Below, in pieces: positions 1 through 7,605 of a DNA stretch of 37,083 nucleotides. How positions within the stretch are numbered: the first letter of the stretch is position 1; the number at the start of each line of letters is the position of its first letter. This stretch comes from Mycobacterium sp. 852002-51961_SCH5331710 (GTDB lineage: Bacteria > Actinomycetota > Actinomycetes > Mycobacteriales > Mycobacteriaceae): the NCBI RefSeq assembly GCF_001665535.1, contig NZ_LZSQ01000095.1:1-37083 (forward strand). Direction: 5' to 3'. The notes under the pieces are model-generated. The model searched no databases, was not told the DNA's origin, and saw only the letters and a program-made list of their open reading frames with translations. The position numbers and the translations under genes were made by a program.

Positions 1-36
1 CGCGGCGTGTCGTGTGCAAACACGGTCGCTCGCGCA
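1..36 (-). repeat. Post-stop interspersed repeat, copy A
   Basis: Read on the minus strand, these 36 bases match 24804-24839 at 33 of 36 positions. The copy starts 7 bases after the rsgA stop codon, in the same orientation relative to the gene as the second copy. It can form a stem of about 6 bp (CGTGTT with GACACG, one pair being a G-U type wobble) around the loop TGCACAC. It runs into the window edge, so its full length is unknown. A 3'-end or terminator-like role is inferred from position only. Confidence 0.7.
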
Positions 37-43
37 GAAGGAG

Positions 44-1021
44 TCAGGCGTGGAGTGCCGACAGCAGTCGGCGGGTCGCGGCGACCCGGTCGAGCGCGGG
101 GCCGGTCAACGTGTCGAGCGCGCACTCCGGATCGGCGGGCGGACCCATGTGCCCGCAGCCGCGCGGGCAGTCCTTGATCGCCTCGGCCAGATCGGAGAAT
201 GCCAGCAGCACATCGTCGGGCTCGATGTGCGCCAGCCCGAATGACCGGATACCGGGCGTGTCGATCACCCACCCCCCGACGTCCAGCGGCAGCGCGACCG
301 ACTGTGTCGACGTGTGCCTGCCCCGCCCGATGTCCGTCACCTCTCCGGTGGCCCGTTCGGCCTGCGGCACAAGGCGATTCACCAATGTCGACTTCCCGAC
401 GCCCGAGTGACCGAGCAGCACGGTGACCCGGTCGGCCAGCAGCGGGGCCACCGCATCGAGCGGGTCGTCGCGGCCCGCCGTGGTGATCGTCAGGTCGAGG
501 TCGGCGAACTGCGCCGCGAACGGCTCCGGCGCCGCGAGGTCCGTCTTCGTCAGACAGAGGATCGGCTCGAGCCCACCGGCGTAGGCCGCGATCAACGCCC
601 GTTCGACCAGCCCGGCGCGGGGTGGCGGGTCGGCCAGCGCGACGACAATCAGCAACTGGTCGGCGTTGGCGACGACGACGCGCTCGGTCGGATCGGTGTC
701 ATCGGCCGTGCGGCGCAACACCGTTCGCCGATCACCGCGCCGAACGATCCGGGCCAGTGTGTCCGGCCGCCCGGACAGGTCGCCCACGATGCCGACCTCG
801 TCGCCGACGACGATCGGGGTGCGGCCCAATTCGCGGGCGCGCATCGCGACGGCGCGGTGGTCCGGGTCACCGCCGAGCGCGCATCCCCACCGCCCCCGGT
901 CGACGGTCACCACCATCGCTTCCTGCGCGTCGGCGTGGTCGGGCCGAATCTTGGTCCGCGGCCGCGAGCCTCGGCCGGGCCGCACCCGGACGTCGGACTC
1001 GTCGTACTCGCGTCGGCTCAA
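44..1021 (-). CDS. rsgA: Ribosome small subunit-dependent GTPase A
   Basis: RsgA is a circularly permuted GTPase that helps late maturation of the 30S subunit. The protein has an N-terminal OB-like region, then G4 as TKTD in CLTKTDL, then the P-loop GHSGVGKST and G3 DTPG. This permuted order is the family signature. The C-terminus carries the zinc-binding pattern CPRGCGH...ECAL. A much longer open frame extends upstream, but it lies antisense inside aroA. I chose the TTG at 1021, which overlaps the aroA stop as TTGA and gives 325 residues, the usual family length. A GTG about 11 codons downstream is the alternative. It is probably translationally coupled to aroA. Confidence 0.93.
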   Translation of the reverse strand: MSRREYDESDVRVRPGRGSRPRTKIRPDHADAQEAMVVTVDRGRWGCALGGDPDHRAVAMRARELGRTPIVVGDEVGIVGDLSGRPDTLARIVRRGDRRTVLRRTADDTDPTERVVVANADQLLIVVALADPPPRAGLVERALIAAYAGGLEPILCLTKTDLAAPEPFAAQFADLDLTITTAGRDDPLDAVAPLLADRVTVLLGHSGVGKSTLVNRLVPQAERATGEVTDIGRGRHTSTQSVALPLDVGGWVIDTPGIRSFGLAHIEPDDVLLAFSDLAEAIKDCPRGCGHMGPPADPECALDTLTGPALDRVAATRRLLSALHA

Positions 1022-2337
1022 GCCCGGTCGACCTCCGGCGTCTGCCCCGCAAGCATGTCGGCCCACAACTGGGGGAATTCGGGCAGCGTCTTGGCGGTGG
1101 TCTCGATGTCCTCCACGGTGACGTCGGGCACCCGCAGCCCGATGATCGCACCCGCGGTGGCCATCCGGTGATCGGCGTACGACCGCCACAATCCGCCGTG
1201 CAGTGGGCGCGCCGTGATCACCAGCCCGTCCGCGGTCTCCTCGCACTGACCGCCGAGGCCGTTGATCTCCGCCGACAATGCTGCGAGCCGGTCGGTTTCG
1301 TGTCCGCGCAGATGCGCGATGCCCGACAGCTTCGACACGGATTCGGGCGTGGCCAGGGCGGCCAGCGCGGCCACCGCGGGCGTGAGCTCGCCGACCTCGT
1401 GCAGGTCCACATCGATACCGCCGTAGAACTCGGCGCCACACACCTCGAGGTAGGTATCACCATGCCGCACAACCGATCCGAGCTTCTTGAGGATCGCGAT
1501 GATGGCGTCGGCCGGCTGGGTGCTCGCCTTCGGCCAGCCGGTCAACCGCACGGTTCCCCCGCTGACCACCGCGGCCGCGAGGAACGGCACAGCGTTGGAC
1601 AGGTCGGGTTCGATGTCCCAGTGCCGCGCGGCCACCGGTCCCGGAGACACCCGCCACTGGTTGTCGCGGCGGTCGTCGACGTCGACTCCGGCGTCGCGCA
1701 GCATCGCGACCGTCATCGCCACATGCGGCGCCGACGGTACGGTTTCGCCGGTGTGCACGACGGTCAGCCCGTCGCGAAAGCTCGCCCCGGACAGCAGCAA
1801 TCCGGAGACGAACTGCGATGAACCCGACGCGTCGATCTCCACCGTCCCGCCGGAGACCGACCCATCGCCCCGCACCGCGAAGGGCAGCCCGTCGCCGTCG
1901 ATGTCGACACCCAGGCCGCGCATCGCATCGAGAAGCGGCGCGATCGGGCGGGCGCGTGCCTGTTCGTCACCGTCGAACGTGACCGTCGCGGTGCCCAGGG
2001 CCGCCAGCGGCGGCACGAACCGCAGCACCGTGCCTGCCAGCCCGCAATCGATGCGCGCACCGTCGCGCGGTGCGATCCGCCCGCTCACGCGTAGCTCGTC
2101 GGCGTGGCCCTCGACCGTCACGCCGAGCGCCTGCAGCGCGCCGATCATCAGGTCGGTGTCGCGGCTGCGCAGCGCGCCGCTGAGCGTCGATTCGCCGTTC
2201 GCCGTGGCCAACGCCGCCAACACGAGCGCACGGTTCGTCTGCGACTTCGAGCCGGGCACGGTGACCGTGGCGTGCACCGGCGTCGACGCTTGCGGTGCCG
2301 GCCAGGCCTGACGTTCTTGGTGTCCGGGGGCGCTCAC
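1018..2337 (-). CDS. aroA: 3-phosphoshikimate 1-carboxyvinyltransferase (EPSP synthase)
   Basis: EPSP synthase joins shikimate-3-phosphate and phosphoenolpyruvate in the aromatic amino-acid pathway. The 439-residue protein has the substrate-binding PGSKSQTNR (Lys31, Arg36), LAGTVLRF, the central [11 protein letters not shown] and the C-terminal SYADHRMA segment. All are canonical for the two-domain family and the length is normal. The start is a GTG at 2337. It is divergent from the SRAP gene with 44 bases between them, so the two share a promoter region. Its stop overlaps the rsgA start, which suggests an aroA-rsgA transcript. Confidence 0.96.
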   Translation of the reverse strand: MSAPGHQERQAWPAPQASTPVHATVTVPGSKSQTNRALVLAALATANGESTLSGALRSRDTDLMIGALQALGVTVEGHADELRVSGRIAPRDGARIDCGLAGTVLRFVPPLAALGTATVTFDGDEQARARPIAPLLDAMRGLGVDIDGDGLPFAVRGDGSVSGGTVEIDASGSSQFVSGLLLSGASFRDGLTVVHTGETVPSAPHVAMTVAMLRDAGVDVDDRRDNQWRVSPGPVAARHWDIEPDLSNAVPFLAAAVVSGGTVRLTGWPKASTQPADAIIAILKKLGSVVRHGDTYLEVCGAEFYGGIDVDLHEVGELTPAVAALAALATPESVSKLSGIAHLRGHETDRLAALSAEINGLGGQCEETADGLVITARPLHGGLWRSYADHRMATAGAIIGLRVPDVTVEDIETTAKTLPEFPQLWADMLAGQTPEVDRA

Positions 2338-2381
2338 CGCTCCATCTTCCCCTGTCGGCTTCGCGTGCCACCATGGGATTC

Positions 2382-3152
2382 ATGTGTGGACGTTTCGCAG
2401 TCACCACCGACCCGGCGCTGTTGGCCGAGAAGATCAAGGCGATCGACGAGACCACGTCGGCCACCTCCGACGGTAAGGACGGCTCGGGGCCCAACTACAA
2501 CGTCGCGCCCACCACGACCGTCACCACGGTGGTCAAGCGCCACAGCGAACCCGACGACGACGCCACTCGTCGGCTGCGCTCGATGCGATGGGGCTTGGTG
2601 CCGCCGTGGGCGAAGGCCACGCAGGACGGCAGCCCCGAGACCAAGGGGCCGCTACTGATCAACGCCCGGTCGGACAAGCTGACCACCTCGCCGGTGTTCC
2701 GGAATCCCGCGAAGGGCAAGCGGTGCCTGGTGCCGATGGACGGCTGGTACGAGTGGCTGAAAAAGGGAGAGGGAAGGGCTCCGAAAATTCCCTACTTCAT
2801 GTACGCCGGCGACGGCGAGCCGCTGTTCATGGCGGGACTGTGGTCGACGTGGCGACCGAAGGAGGCGGCCAAGGATGCCAAACCGCTGCTCAGTTGCACG
2901 ATCATCACCACCGACGCCGCCGGTCCGCTGGCCGAGATCCACGACCGGATGCCGCTGACGATCAGCGAACGCGATTGGGACCACTGGCTCGATCCCGACG
3001 CCCCGATCGACAAGGGGCTGTTGCGCGGCCACGGTGACCTCGACCGGATCGAGATCCGTGAGGTGTCGCGGCTGGTGAACAGCGTGCGCAACAACGGCCC
3101 CGAGCTGATCGAGCCCGTCGAACCCCAGGCCGAACAAGGCACCATGCTTTGA
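2382..3152 (+). CDS. SRAP (SOS response-associated peptidase, HMCES/YedK-like) protein
   Basis: SRAP proteins form a covalent thiazolidine crosslink with abasic sites in single-stranded DNA through the N-terminal cysteine exposed after Met removal. Here the start gives MCGRF, placing Cys2 correctly. The other expected residues are visible: NYNVAPTT at 38-45 (Asn), GWYEW with Glu124, and IHDRMP with His187. The length of 256 residues is slightly longer than bacterial YedK. An upstream in-frame extension exists, but it would bury the catalytic Cys and is rejected. It overlaps the next gene by four bases, so the two are probably cotranscribed. Confidence 0.93.
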   Translation: MCGRFAVTTDPALLAEKIKAIDETTSATSDGKDGSGPNYNVAPTTTVTTVVKRHSEPDDDATRRLRSMRWGLVPPWAKATQDGSPETKGPLLINARSDKLTTSPVFRNPAKGKRCLVPMDGWYEWLKKGEGRAPKIPYFMYAGDGEPLFMAGLWSTWRPKEAAKDAKPLLSCTIITTDAAGPLAEIHDRMPLTISERDWDHWLDPDAPIDKGLLRGHGDLDRIEIREVSRLVNSVRNNGPELIEPVEPQAEQGTML

Positions 3153-4684
3153 CGCAGCCGGACCCGCCCGGCCCGTTGTCCGATGTCGCGGTCGTCGACG
3201 CGCTGGCCGCCGACCTGCGCAGCGCCGGCTACACCACCGATGGGGTGGCCGCCCTGCTCGGCGCCGGCGTCGACGCGGCGTTCGCCAGGGGAGTGTGGTG
3301 GCCGGCTCTGCGGGAAACCGCCCGCGCCCTCGACAGCGGAACTCCGCAGCAGCGGCGCCTGGCGGTGTTGGTGCGCCTGCTGTTGCTGGGCTCCGACGAG
3401 CCCGCCGAGTACGTCGCAATGGCGCTGCCAAGTGTCGGCCTCGACGCATTGGCAGTCAGCGGCGCGGTGGAGGCGACGGCCGAGGGGCTGCTGCGCGCCG
3501 CCCTGGACATCCGGCCGCACGGCGACGGCGTCAACGACTTCTTCGTGGTCTCGGACCTGGACGCCGCGATGCGCCCGGGGCCGGTGCGCCGCGATCACGT
3601 CCTCGGCATCGGCGGCGCGTCGGTCTCGCTGGCGCGGGCCGTGGTGCGCACGCCGGCCGCCCGCGCGCTCGACCTCGGCACCGGATGCGGGGTGCAGGCG
3701 CTTCACCTCGACGGTCACTGCGCGCAGATCGTGGCCACCGACACCAACGCCCGCGCGCTCGCGCTCGCCGCGGCGACCGCGCGGCTCAACGGTATGTCCT
3801 GGGATCTGCGGCGCGGCAGTCTTTTCGAGCCGGTGACCGGTGAGCGCTTCGACCTCATCGTGTCCAATCCGCCGTTCGTCGTGGGCGCCGGTGACCGCGA
3901 CTACATCTACCGCGACTCGGGCCTCGCCGGAGACGCCCTGTGTCGCAACCTGATCGAGCAGGTCGGCGCACACCTGGAGCCGGGCGGCACCGCGGTGGTC
4001 ATGGCGAACTGGATCGTTCGCGAGGGCGAGGATTGGCGCGACCGGGTGCGCGACTGGCTCGCCGGCACCGGCCTGCACGCCTGGGTCGTGCAGCGCGAGC
4101 TCGCCGATCCGGTCAGCTATGTGTCGCTGTGGACGGCTGACGCCGGCGAGGAACCCGAACAGGCCGCGCGTCGCGGAGGGCAGTGGCTCGACTGGTTCGC
4201 CGAGGAGCGCATCACCGGCATCGGGATGGGCGTGATCGCGCTGCGCGCACCGCGCTTCGGTGAGCACCGCCCGCCCGACCACGTCCTCGAGGAGATCACC
4301 GGATCCGACGAGGCGCCCACCGGCGACGAGGTCGACGCGTTCTTCGCCCGCCGCGAATACCTGCACGACACCAGCGATGACGGACTGCTCGCCGTGAGGC
4401 TGTCCACCGCGCCGGTGTTCCTCGACGAGCAGTCCCTGCCGGGCCCCGACGGTTGGCAGGTCGTCGGCGCGGCGGTGCGGCGGCCCGGTGGGCCCGGTGC
4501 CGTCATCGGCGTCGACGAAATCGGGCGCGCGCTGTTGGCCGGATGTCGAGGCGAGGTGCCGTTGGGCACGCTGATCGCGATGCTGGCCGCCGCTCACGGT
4601 GTGGACGCCGACGCGCTGGCGCAAGCCGCGCTTCCCCTCGTACGAGAGGCGATCGGCCGCGGGATTCTCTACCAGTCCCACTGA
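3149..4684 (+). CDS. Class I SAM-dependent methyltransferase with N-terminal extension and NPPF motif
   Basis: The 511-residue protein has an N-terminal helical region of about 150 residues. A Rossmann methyltransferase domain follows, with motif I DLGTGCG (Asp175) and motif IV SNPPF (Asn240). NPPF-type motifs are typical of enzymes that methylate amide or exocyclic nitrogens, such as PrmC, RlmG or N6-adenine methylases. A C-terminal region of about 200 residues has no motif I recognise. The substrate is unknown; the general architecture suggests an RNA- or protein-directed enzyme. The start is a TTG overlapping the SRAP stop (TTGA), which suggests translational coupling, but it is only moderately certain because TTG is a weak start. 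I do not recall a clear M. tuberculosis counterpart at this position. Confidence 0.8.
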   Translation: MTQPDPPGPLSDVAVVDALAADLRSAGYTTDGVAALLGAGVDAAFARGVWWPALRETARALDSGTPQQRRLAVLVRLLLLGSDEPAEYVAMALPSVGLDALAVSGAVEATAEGLLRAALDIRPHGDGVNDFFVVSDLDAAMRPGPVRRDHVLGIGGASVSLARAVVRTPAARALDLGTGCGVQALHLDGHCAQIVATDTNARALALAAATARLNGMSWDLRRGSLFEPVTGERFDLIVSNPPFVVGAGDRDYIYRDSGLAGDALCRNLIEQVGAHLEPGGTAVVMANWIVREGEDWRDRVRDWLAGTGLHAWVVQRELADPVSYVSLWTADAGEEPEQAARRGGQWLDWFAEERITGIGMGVIALRAPRFGEHRPPDHVLEEITGSDEAPTGDEVDAFFARREYLHDTSDDGLLAVRLSTAPVFLDEQSLPGPDGWQVVGAAVRRPGGPGAVIGVDEIGRALLAGCRGEVPLGTLIAMLAAAHGVDADALAQAALPLVREAIGRGILYQSH

Positions 4685-4687
4685 GCC

Positions 4688-4725
4688 TTGACAGAGGATT
4701 CCTCGGTTCAACTAGAGTAATCCTC
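4688..4725 (+). promoter_or_regulatory. Leaderless promoter with tandem TetR-like operator
   Basis: TTGACA (4688-4693) and TAGAGT (4713-4718) form -35 and -10 elements with a 19-base spacer. The predicted start site, 7-8 bases after the -10, falls on the GTG at 4726, so the message should be leaderless. Two related 11-base near-palindromes, GAGGATTCCTC (4694-4704) and GAGTAATCCTC (4715-4725), lie 21 bases apart, two helical turns. The outer arms GAGGATT and AATCCTC also form a perfect 7-base inverted repeat. The second copy covers the -10 and the start site, as expected of a repressor site. Autoregulation by the downstream TetR is inferred. Confidence 0.65.
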
Positions 4726-5319
4726 GTGCCGTCGAACACGCGTCCCGATGCACGGAGCCGGCTACTGGAGGTCGCACGTCGCCGCTTCGCGTCCGACGGC
4801 GCGCTCTCGGCCACGCTCGACGAGGTGCGCCGCGAAGCCGAGGTGAGCGTCGGTGCGCTGTATCATCATTTCCCCGACAAGCTTTCGCTCGCGACCGCCG
4901 TGTTCGCCCAGTTGCTCGGCGAATACCAGGCCGGGTTCGTGACGATGTTGCGCGGACACGACACCGCCGAAGGCGGCATCCGCGGCGGCGTCGCCTACCA
5001 CCTGCGATGGGTGTCGGCGCACCGCGGCGAGGCCGGCCTGCTGCTCGGCCCGCGACTCGAGAGCGCCGAACTGCGCGCGAACAACGACGCCTTCTTCGCC
5101 GCGGTCCGCGACTGGTGGCGCCCACACCACCGCTACGGCGCGCTACAACCCATGCAGCCCGGGGTGACGGCGGCGCTGTGGCTCGGCCCCGCGCAGGAGT
5201 ACAGCCGGTACTGGGTTGCAGCAGGAGCGAAACGGATACCGCCGGGGACTATCGAGATCTTCGCCGGCGCCGCGTGGACGGCGTTGCGCGCCAACGAGAC
5301 CGAGGAGGTTCGCTCATGA
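4726..5319 (+). CDS. TetR/AcrR-family transcriptional regulator
   Basis: This is a 197-residue one-component repressor. The N-terminal helix-turn-helix is clear (roughly residues 8-52, ending in VSVGALYHHFPDK). The rest is the variable ligand-binding domain. The start is a GTG that probably coincides with the transcription start. An earlier in-frame start would read through the end of the methyltransferase gene and the promoter, and is rejected. The stop overlaps the start of the enoyl-CoA hydratase gene (ATGA), so the regulator and enzyme form an operon. An acyl-CoA or related ligand is a reasonable inference from that pairing but is not shown by the sequence. Confidence 0.9.
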   Translation: MPSNTRPDARSRLLEVARRRFASDGALSATLDEVRREAEVSVGALYHHFPDKLSLATAVFAQLLGEYQAGFVTMLRGHDTAEGGIRGGVAYHLRWVSAHRGEAGLLLGPRLESAELRANNDAFFAAVRDWWRPHHRYGALQPMQPGVTAALWLGPAQEYSRYWVAAGAKRIPPGTIEIFAGAAWTALRANETEEVRS

Positions 5320-6143
5320 CCGATTCGCTGTACCGATCGATGGTGGCCCGCGGTGACGACGCCGACGCTCCGGTGCGGGTACGCGTCGAGCACCGCGGGG
5401 ACAGGGCCGTGGTCACGCTCGACGAGCCGCGGCGGCTCAACGTGCTGTCCGCCCCGCTGGTGCGACAACTGCGGCGCGCCCTGACCGACCTCGACGCGGA
5501 CCCGGACGTGCGTTCGGTGGTGCTCACCGGCGCCGATCCCGGCTTCAGCGCGGGAGGTGACCTGAAGATGATGGACGCGGCGATCGACCAACTCGGCGCC
5601 GAGGAGGGCGCGGCCGACATCTGGCGCTGGATCCGGCGCGAATTCGGCGGTATCGCGCGGTTGATCGCGGGCTCCGAGACGATCTTCGTCGCGGCGCTCA
5701 ACGGCGCGGCGGCGGGCGTCGGGCTGGCCTGGGCGCTGACGTGCGACCTCGTGATCGCCAGCGAGCGCGCCGTCGTCGTGCCCGCATTCGGCAAGCTCGG
5801 GCTGATCCCCGAGGTCGGCACCAGTTGGGCGCTGACCCGGCGCCTGGGCTACCAGGGTGCGCTGGCCTACTACCTGCGCGGTGAGCACATCGACGCGCGC
5901 GAGGCGCAGCGACTGGGCCTCGTGCAGGAGGTCGTCGAGCACGATCGCCTGCTCGCTGCCGCCGACGGGTGGTGCTCGCGGATCGGCGCCATGCCGCCGC
6001 ACGCGGTCGCAATGACCAAACCGCTGTTGCGGGCGGCCGCCGATGCCGACTGGGCCGATGCGCTCACCTTGGAGGAGTTCGCCGAACCGTCGTGTTTCAC
6101 CACCGCCGCCTTCGCAGGCAGCGTGCGATCGATGCTGTCCTGA
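5316..6143 (+). CDS. Enoyl-CoA hydratase/isomerase (crotonase) family protein
   Basis: The 275-residue crotonase fold shows the oxyanion-hole segment FSAGGDLKMM and the second segment LNGAAAGVGLAWALTCDL. Classical hydratases have two catalytic glutamates. The first position is Ala here (GLAWAL in place of a GCELA-type sequence). An acid is kept instead at Glu166 in LGLIPEVGTSW, the position used by enoyl-CoA isomerases and PaaG-type enzymes. An isomerase or other non-hydratase reaction is therefore more likely than plain hydration; this is inference from motif alignment by eye. It is co-transcribed with, and probably controlled by, the overlapping TetR gene. Confidence 0.88.
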   Translation: MTDSLYRSMVARGDDADAPVRVRVEHRGDRAVVTLDEPRRLNVLSAPLVRQLRRALTDLDADPDVRSVVLTGADPGFSAGGDLKMMDAAIDQLGAEEGAADIWRWIRREFGGIARLIAGSETIFVAALNGAAAGVGLAWALTCDLVIASERAVVVPAFGKLGLIPEVGTSWALTRRLGYQGALAYYLRGEHIDAREAQRLGLVQEVVEHDRLLAAADGWCSRIGAMPPHAVAMTKPLLRAAADADWADALTLEEFAEPSCFTTAAFAGSVRSMLS

Positions 6144-6210
6144 GCCCGCTGCGGGCCCGATGCCCCTCCGAATATTTCCCGCATTTGCCTGATCAGCTCG
6201 GAATGGGCGT

Positions 6211-6241
6211 TAACATAGTGCGGACAGGTCGAGTCAGGGGG
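6211..6241 (+). promoter_or_regulatory. Possible promoter and RBS of the MpaB cassette
   Basis: TAACAT at 6211-6216 fits the actinobacterial -10 pattern TANNNT. A Shine-Dalgarno AGGGGG at 6236-6241 sits 5 bases before the GTG at 6247. No convincing -35 is visible. The -10 assignment is tentative; the ribosome-binding site is good. Confidence 0.4.
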
Positions 6242-6246
6242 TCGGT

Positions 6247-6468
6247 GTGGTCGGTGCGGTGAAGAAGGTCTTGAGCTTCGAGATGACCCTCGCCGAATGG
6301 ATCGGCACCGGGCTCATCCTCGCCGCACCCTACGTCGTGGTCGGCATCGGCTGGACGGCCCTGCGCCTGGACCGACTCGATGGCAGCGGGCTCACCTGGC
6401 TGGTCCAGTTGATCGGCTCCGTCGCGTTCTGGCCCGCGCTCGTCTTCTCGGCGGTGTGCGTCGGATGA
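6247..6468 (+). CDS. Small two-helix membrane protein (first of a paralogous pair)
   Basis: This 73-residue protein has two predicted membrane segments, roughly residues 18-38 (IGTGLILAAPYVVVGIGW) and 52-71 (VQLIGSVAFWPALVFSAVCV). A GTG start with AGGGGG five bases upstream supports it. It overlaps the MpaB-like gene by ATGA. Its pattern, with PY in helix 1 and FWPA in helix 2, recurs in the small protein on the other side of MpaB (7325-7573). The two therefore look like paralogues placed around one enzyme. No characterised family is recognised. A membrane anchor or partner subunit for the oxygenase is inferred from gene order only. Confidence 0.75.
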   Translation: MVGAVKKVLSFEMTLAEWIGTGLILAAPYVVVGIGWTALRLDRLDGSGLTWLVQLIGSVAFWPALVFSAVCVG

Positions 6469-7328
6469 CGGACCGCTACCGCATCTCCGCCCGGCGCCGC
6501 ACCGCCCGATGGGACCCCGAGGCGGAGGTCACCGCCGCGGAGGCGATGGACTTCTGGGCGTTCGCCGCGGGCGCCGCCAACGTCGTCATGCAGCTGTCCT
6601 GGCCGGAGGTCGGCTACGGCGTCGCGGAGAGCAAGGTCGACTCCGGGAACCTGCTCAAGCATCCGTGGAAGCGGGCGCGGACGACGTTCCAGTACCTCGC
6701 CGTGGCGGTGCTCGGCACGGCCGATGACCGCGTGGCGTTCCGCGAGGCCGTCAACACCTCGCACCGGCACGTCAAGTCGACCGACGAGAGCCCGGTGCGG
6801 TACAACGCCTTCGACCGGGACCTGCAGATGTGGGTGGCCGCTTGCCTTTTCGTCGGCCTGGAGGACACTTATCAGCTCCTGCGCGGGGAGATGACACCGC
6901 AGCAGGCCCAGCAGTTTTATCGCTCCGCGTGGCCGCTGGGCACCACGCTGCAGGTCACCGAGGACCAGTGGCCGCCGACCCGCGCCGAGTTCGACGACTA
7001 CTGGCGGACCGCGTGCGAACGGGTCAAGATCGACGACCAGGTCCGCGGGTACCTGATGCACATGCTCGACCTACGCATGATCAATCCGCTTCTGGGGCTG
7101 CCGTTCCGCCCACTGCTGAAATTCCTGACCGCCGGGTTCCTCGCGCCGGTCTTCCGCGAACAGATGGGCTTGCGCTGGAGCGGGTTCCGCCAGTTCCTCT
7201 TCGAATCGCTGTTCCTCACAGTCGCTTTCGTCAACCGTTTCATGCCGGTGTTCATTCGCCAGGGTGGCAGCTATGTGCTGCTCGGCGACGTCCGCCGCCG
7301 GGTCCGCGCGCACAAGGCGCTGGTGTGA
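6465..7328 (+). CDS. Oxygenase MpaB family protein (DUF2236)
   Basis: The 287-residue protein belongs to the DUF2236 family, which includes MpaB and the heme-dependent latex-clearing rubber oxygenases. Visible family features are the early WAFAAGAANVVMQLSWPEVGYGV segment, the histidine pair at 100/102 in NTSHRHVK, the YNAFD...LQMWVAACL segment and the late FRPLLKFLTAGFLAP region. No signal peptide is present. The substrate is unknown; members have been linked to oxidative cleavage and peptide or secondary-metabolite chemistry. It overlaps small membrane-protein genes by four bases at both ends, so the three are translated as a unit. Confidence 0.85.
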   Translation: MTDRYRISARRRTARWDPEAEVTAAEAMDFWAFAAGAANVVMQLSWPEVGYGVAESKVDSGNLLKHPWKRARTTFQYLAVAVLGTADDRVAFREAVNTSHRHVKSTDESPVRYNAFDRDLQMWVAACLFVGLEDTYQLLRGEMTPQQAQQFYRSAWPLGTTLQVTEDQWPPTRAEFDDYWRTACERVKIDDQVRGYLMHMLDLRMINPLLGLPFRPLLKFLTAGFLAPVFREQMGLRWSGFRQFLFESLFLTVAFVNRFMPVFIRQGGSYVLLGDVRRRVRAHKALV

Positions 7329-7573
7329 CCGCGCTGCGCCGCCTGCTCAGTCGTCGCATCAGCGTCGAGGCGATGCTCGAACTCGGAATGTGGCTGGCGA
7401 TCCCGTACCTGTTGATCGGCTTGGTGTGGGCGTTCTTCGACGCCGAGCAGGTGCAGCTCATCGACACCGCGTTCCGCACCCGGATCCCGGCCGGTTCGGA
7501 CATCGGCGCGTTCATGGCGACAGCGCTGTTCTGGCCGGCCAACCTGGTCGGCTTCGAACTCTGCGTTCCCTGA
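7325..7573 (+). CDS. Small two-helix membrane protein (second of a paralogous pair)
   Basis: This 82-residue protein starts at a GTG overlapping the MpaB stop (GTGA). It has a basic N-terminus (RRLLSRR), a first membrane helix around 20-38 (LGMWLAIPYLLIGLVWAFF) and a second around 60-80 (GAFMATALFWPANLVGFELC). It resembles the 73-residue protein before MpaB: AIPYLLIGLVW matches APYVVVGIGW, and ALFWPANLV matches AFWPALVF. Function is unknown. The shared pattern and tight coupling suggest a three-component membrane assembly around MpaB. Confidence 0.75.
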   Translation: MTALRRLLSRRISVEAMLELGMWLAIPYLLIGLVWAFFDAEQVQLIDTAFRTRIPAGSDIGAFMATALFWPANLVGFELCVP

Positions 7574-7575
7574 CG

Positions 7576-7597
7576 ATCGCGTGACCGCGATGTCACG
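7576..7597. repeat. Two overlapping inverted repeats
   Basis: ATCGCG-TGAC-CGCGAT (7576-7591) and CGTGAC-CGCGAT-GTCACG (7580-7597) are both perfect and share bases, so only one can fold at a time. They fill the 32-base gap between the membrane-protein stop and the DUF2071 start. They could be a weak terminator, an operator or a two-state RNA hairpin. No T-tract follows. Confidence 0.5.
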
Positions 7598-7605
7598 ATG
7601 AGCCG

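Noticed and set aside
2792..4711. Minus-strand open frame of 639 codons
   Set aside because: Antisense to the SRAP and methyltransferase genes, which have strong motifs; no motif of its own.
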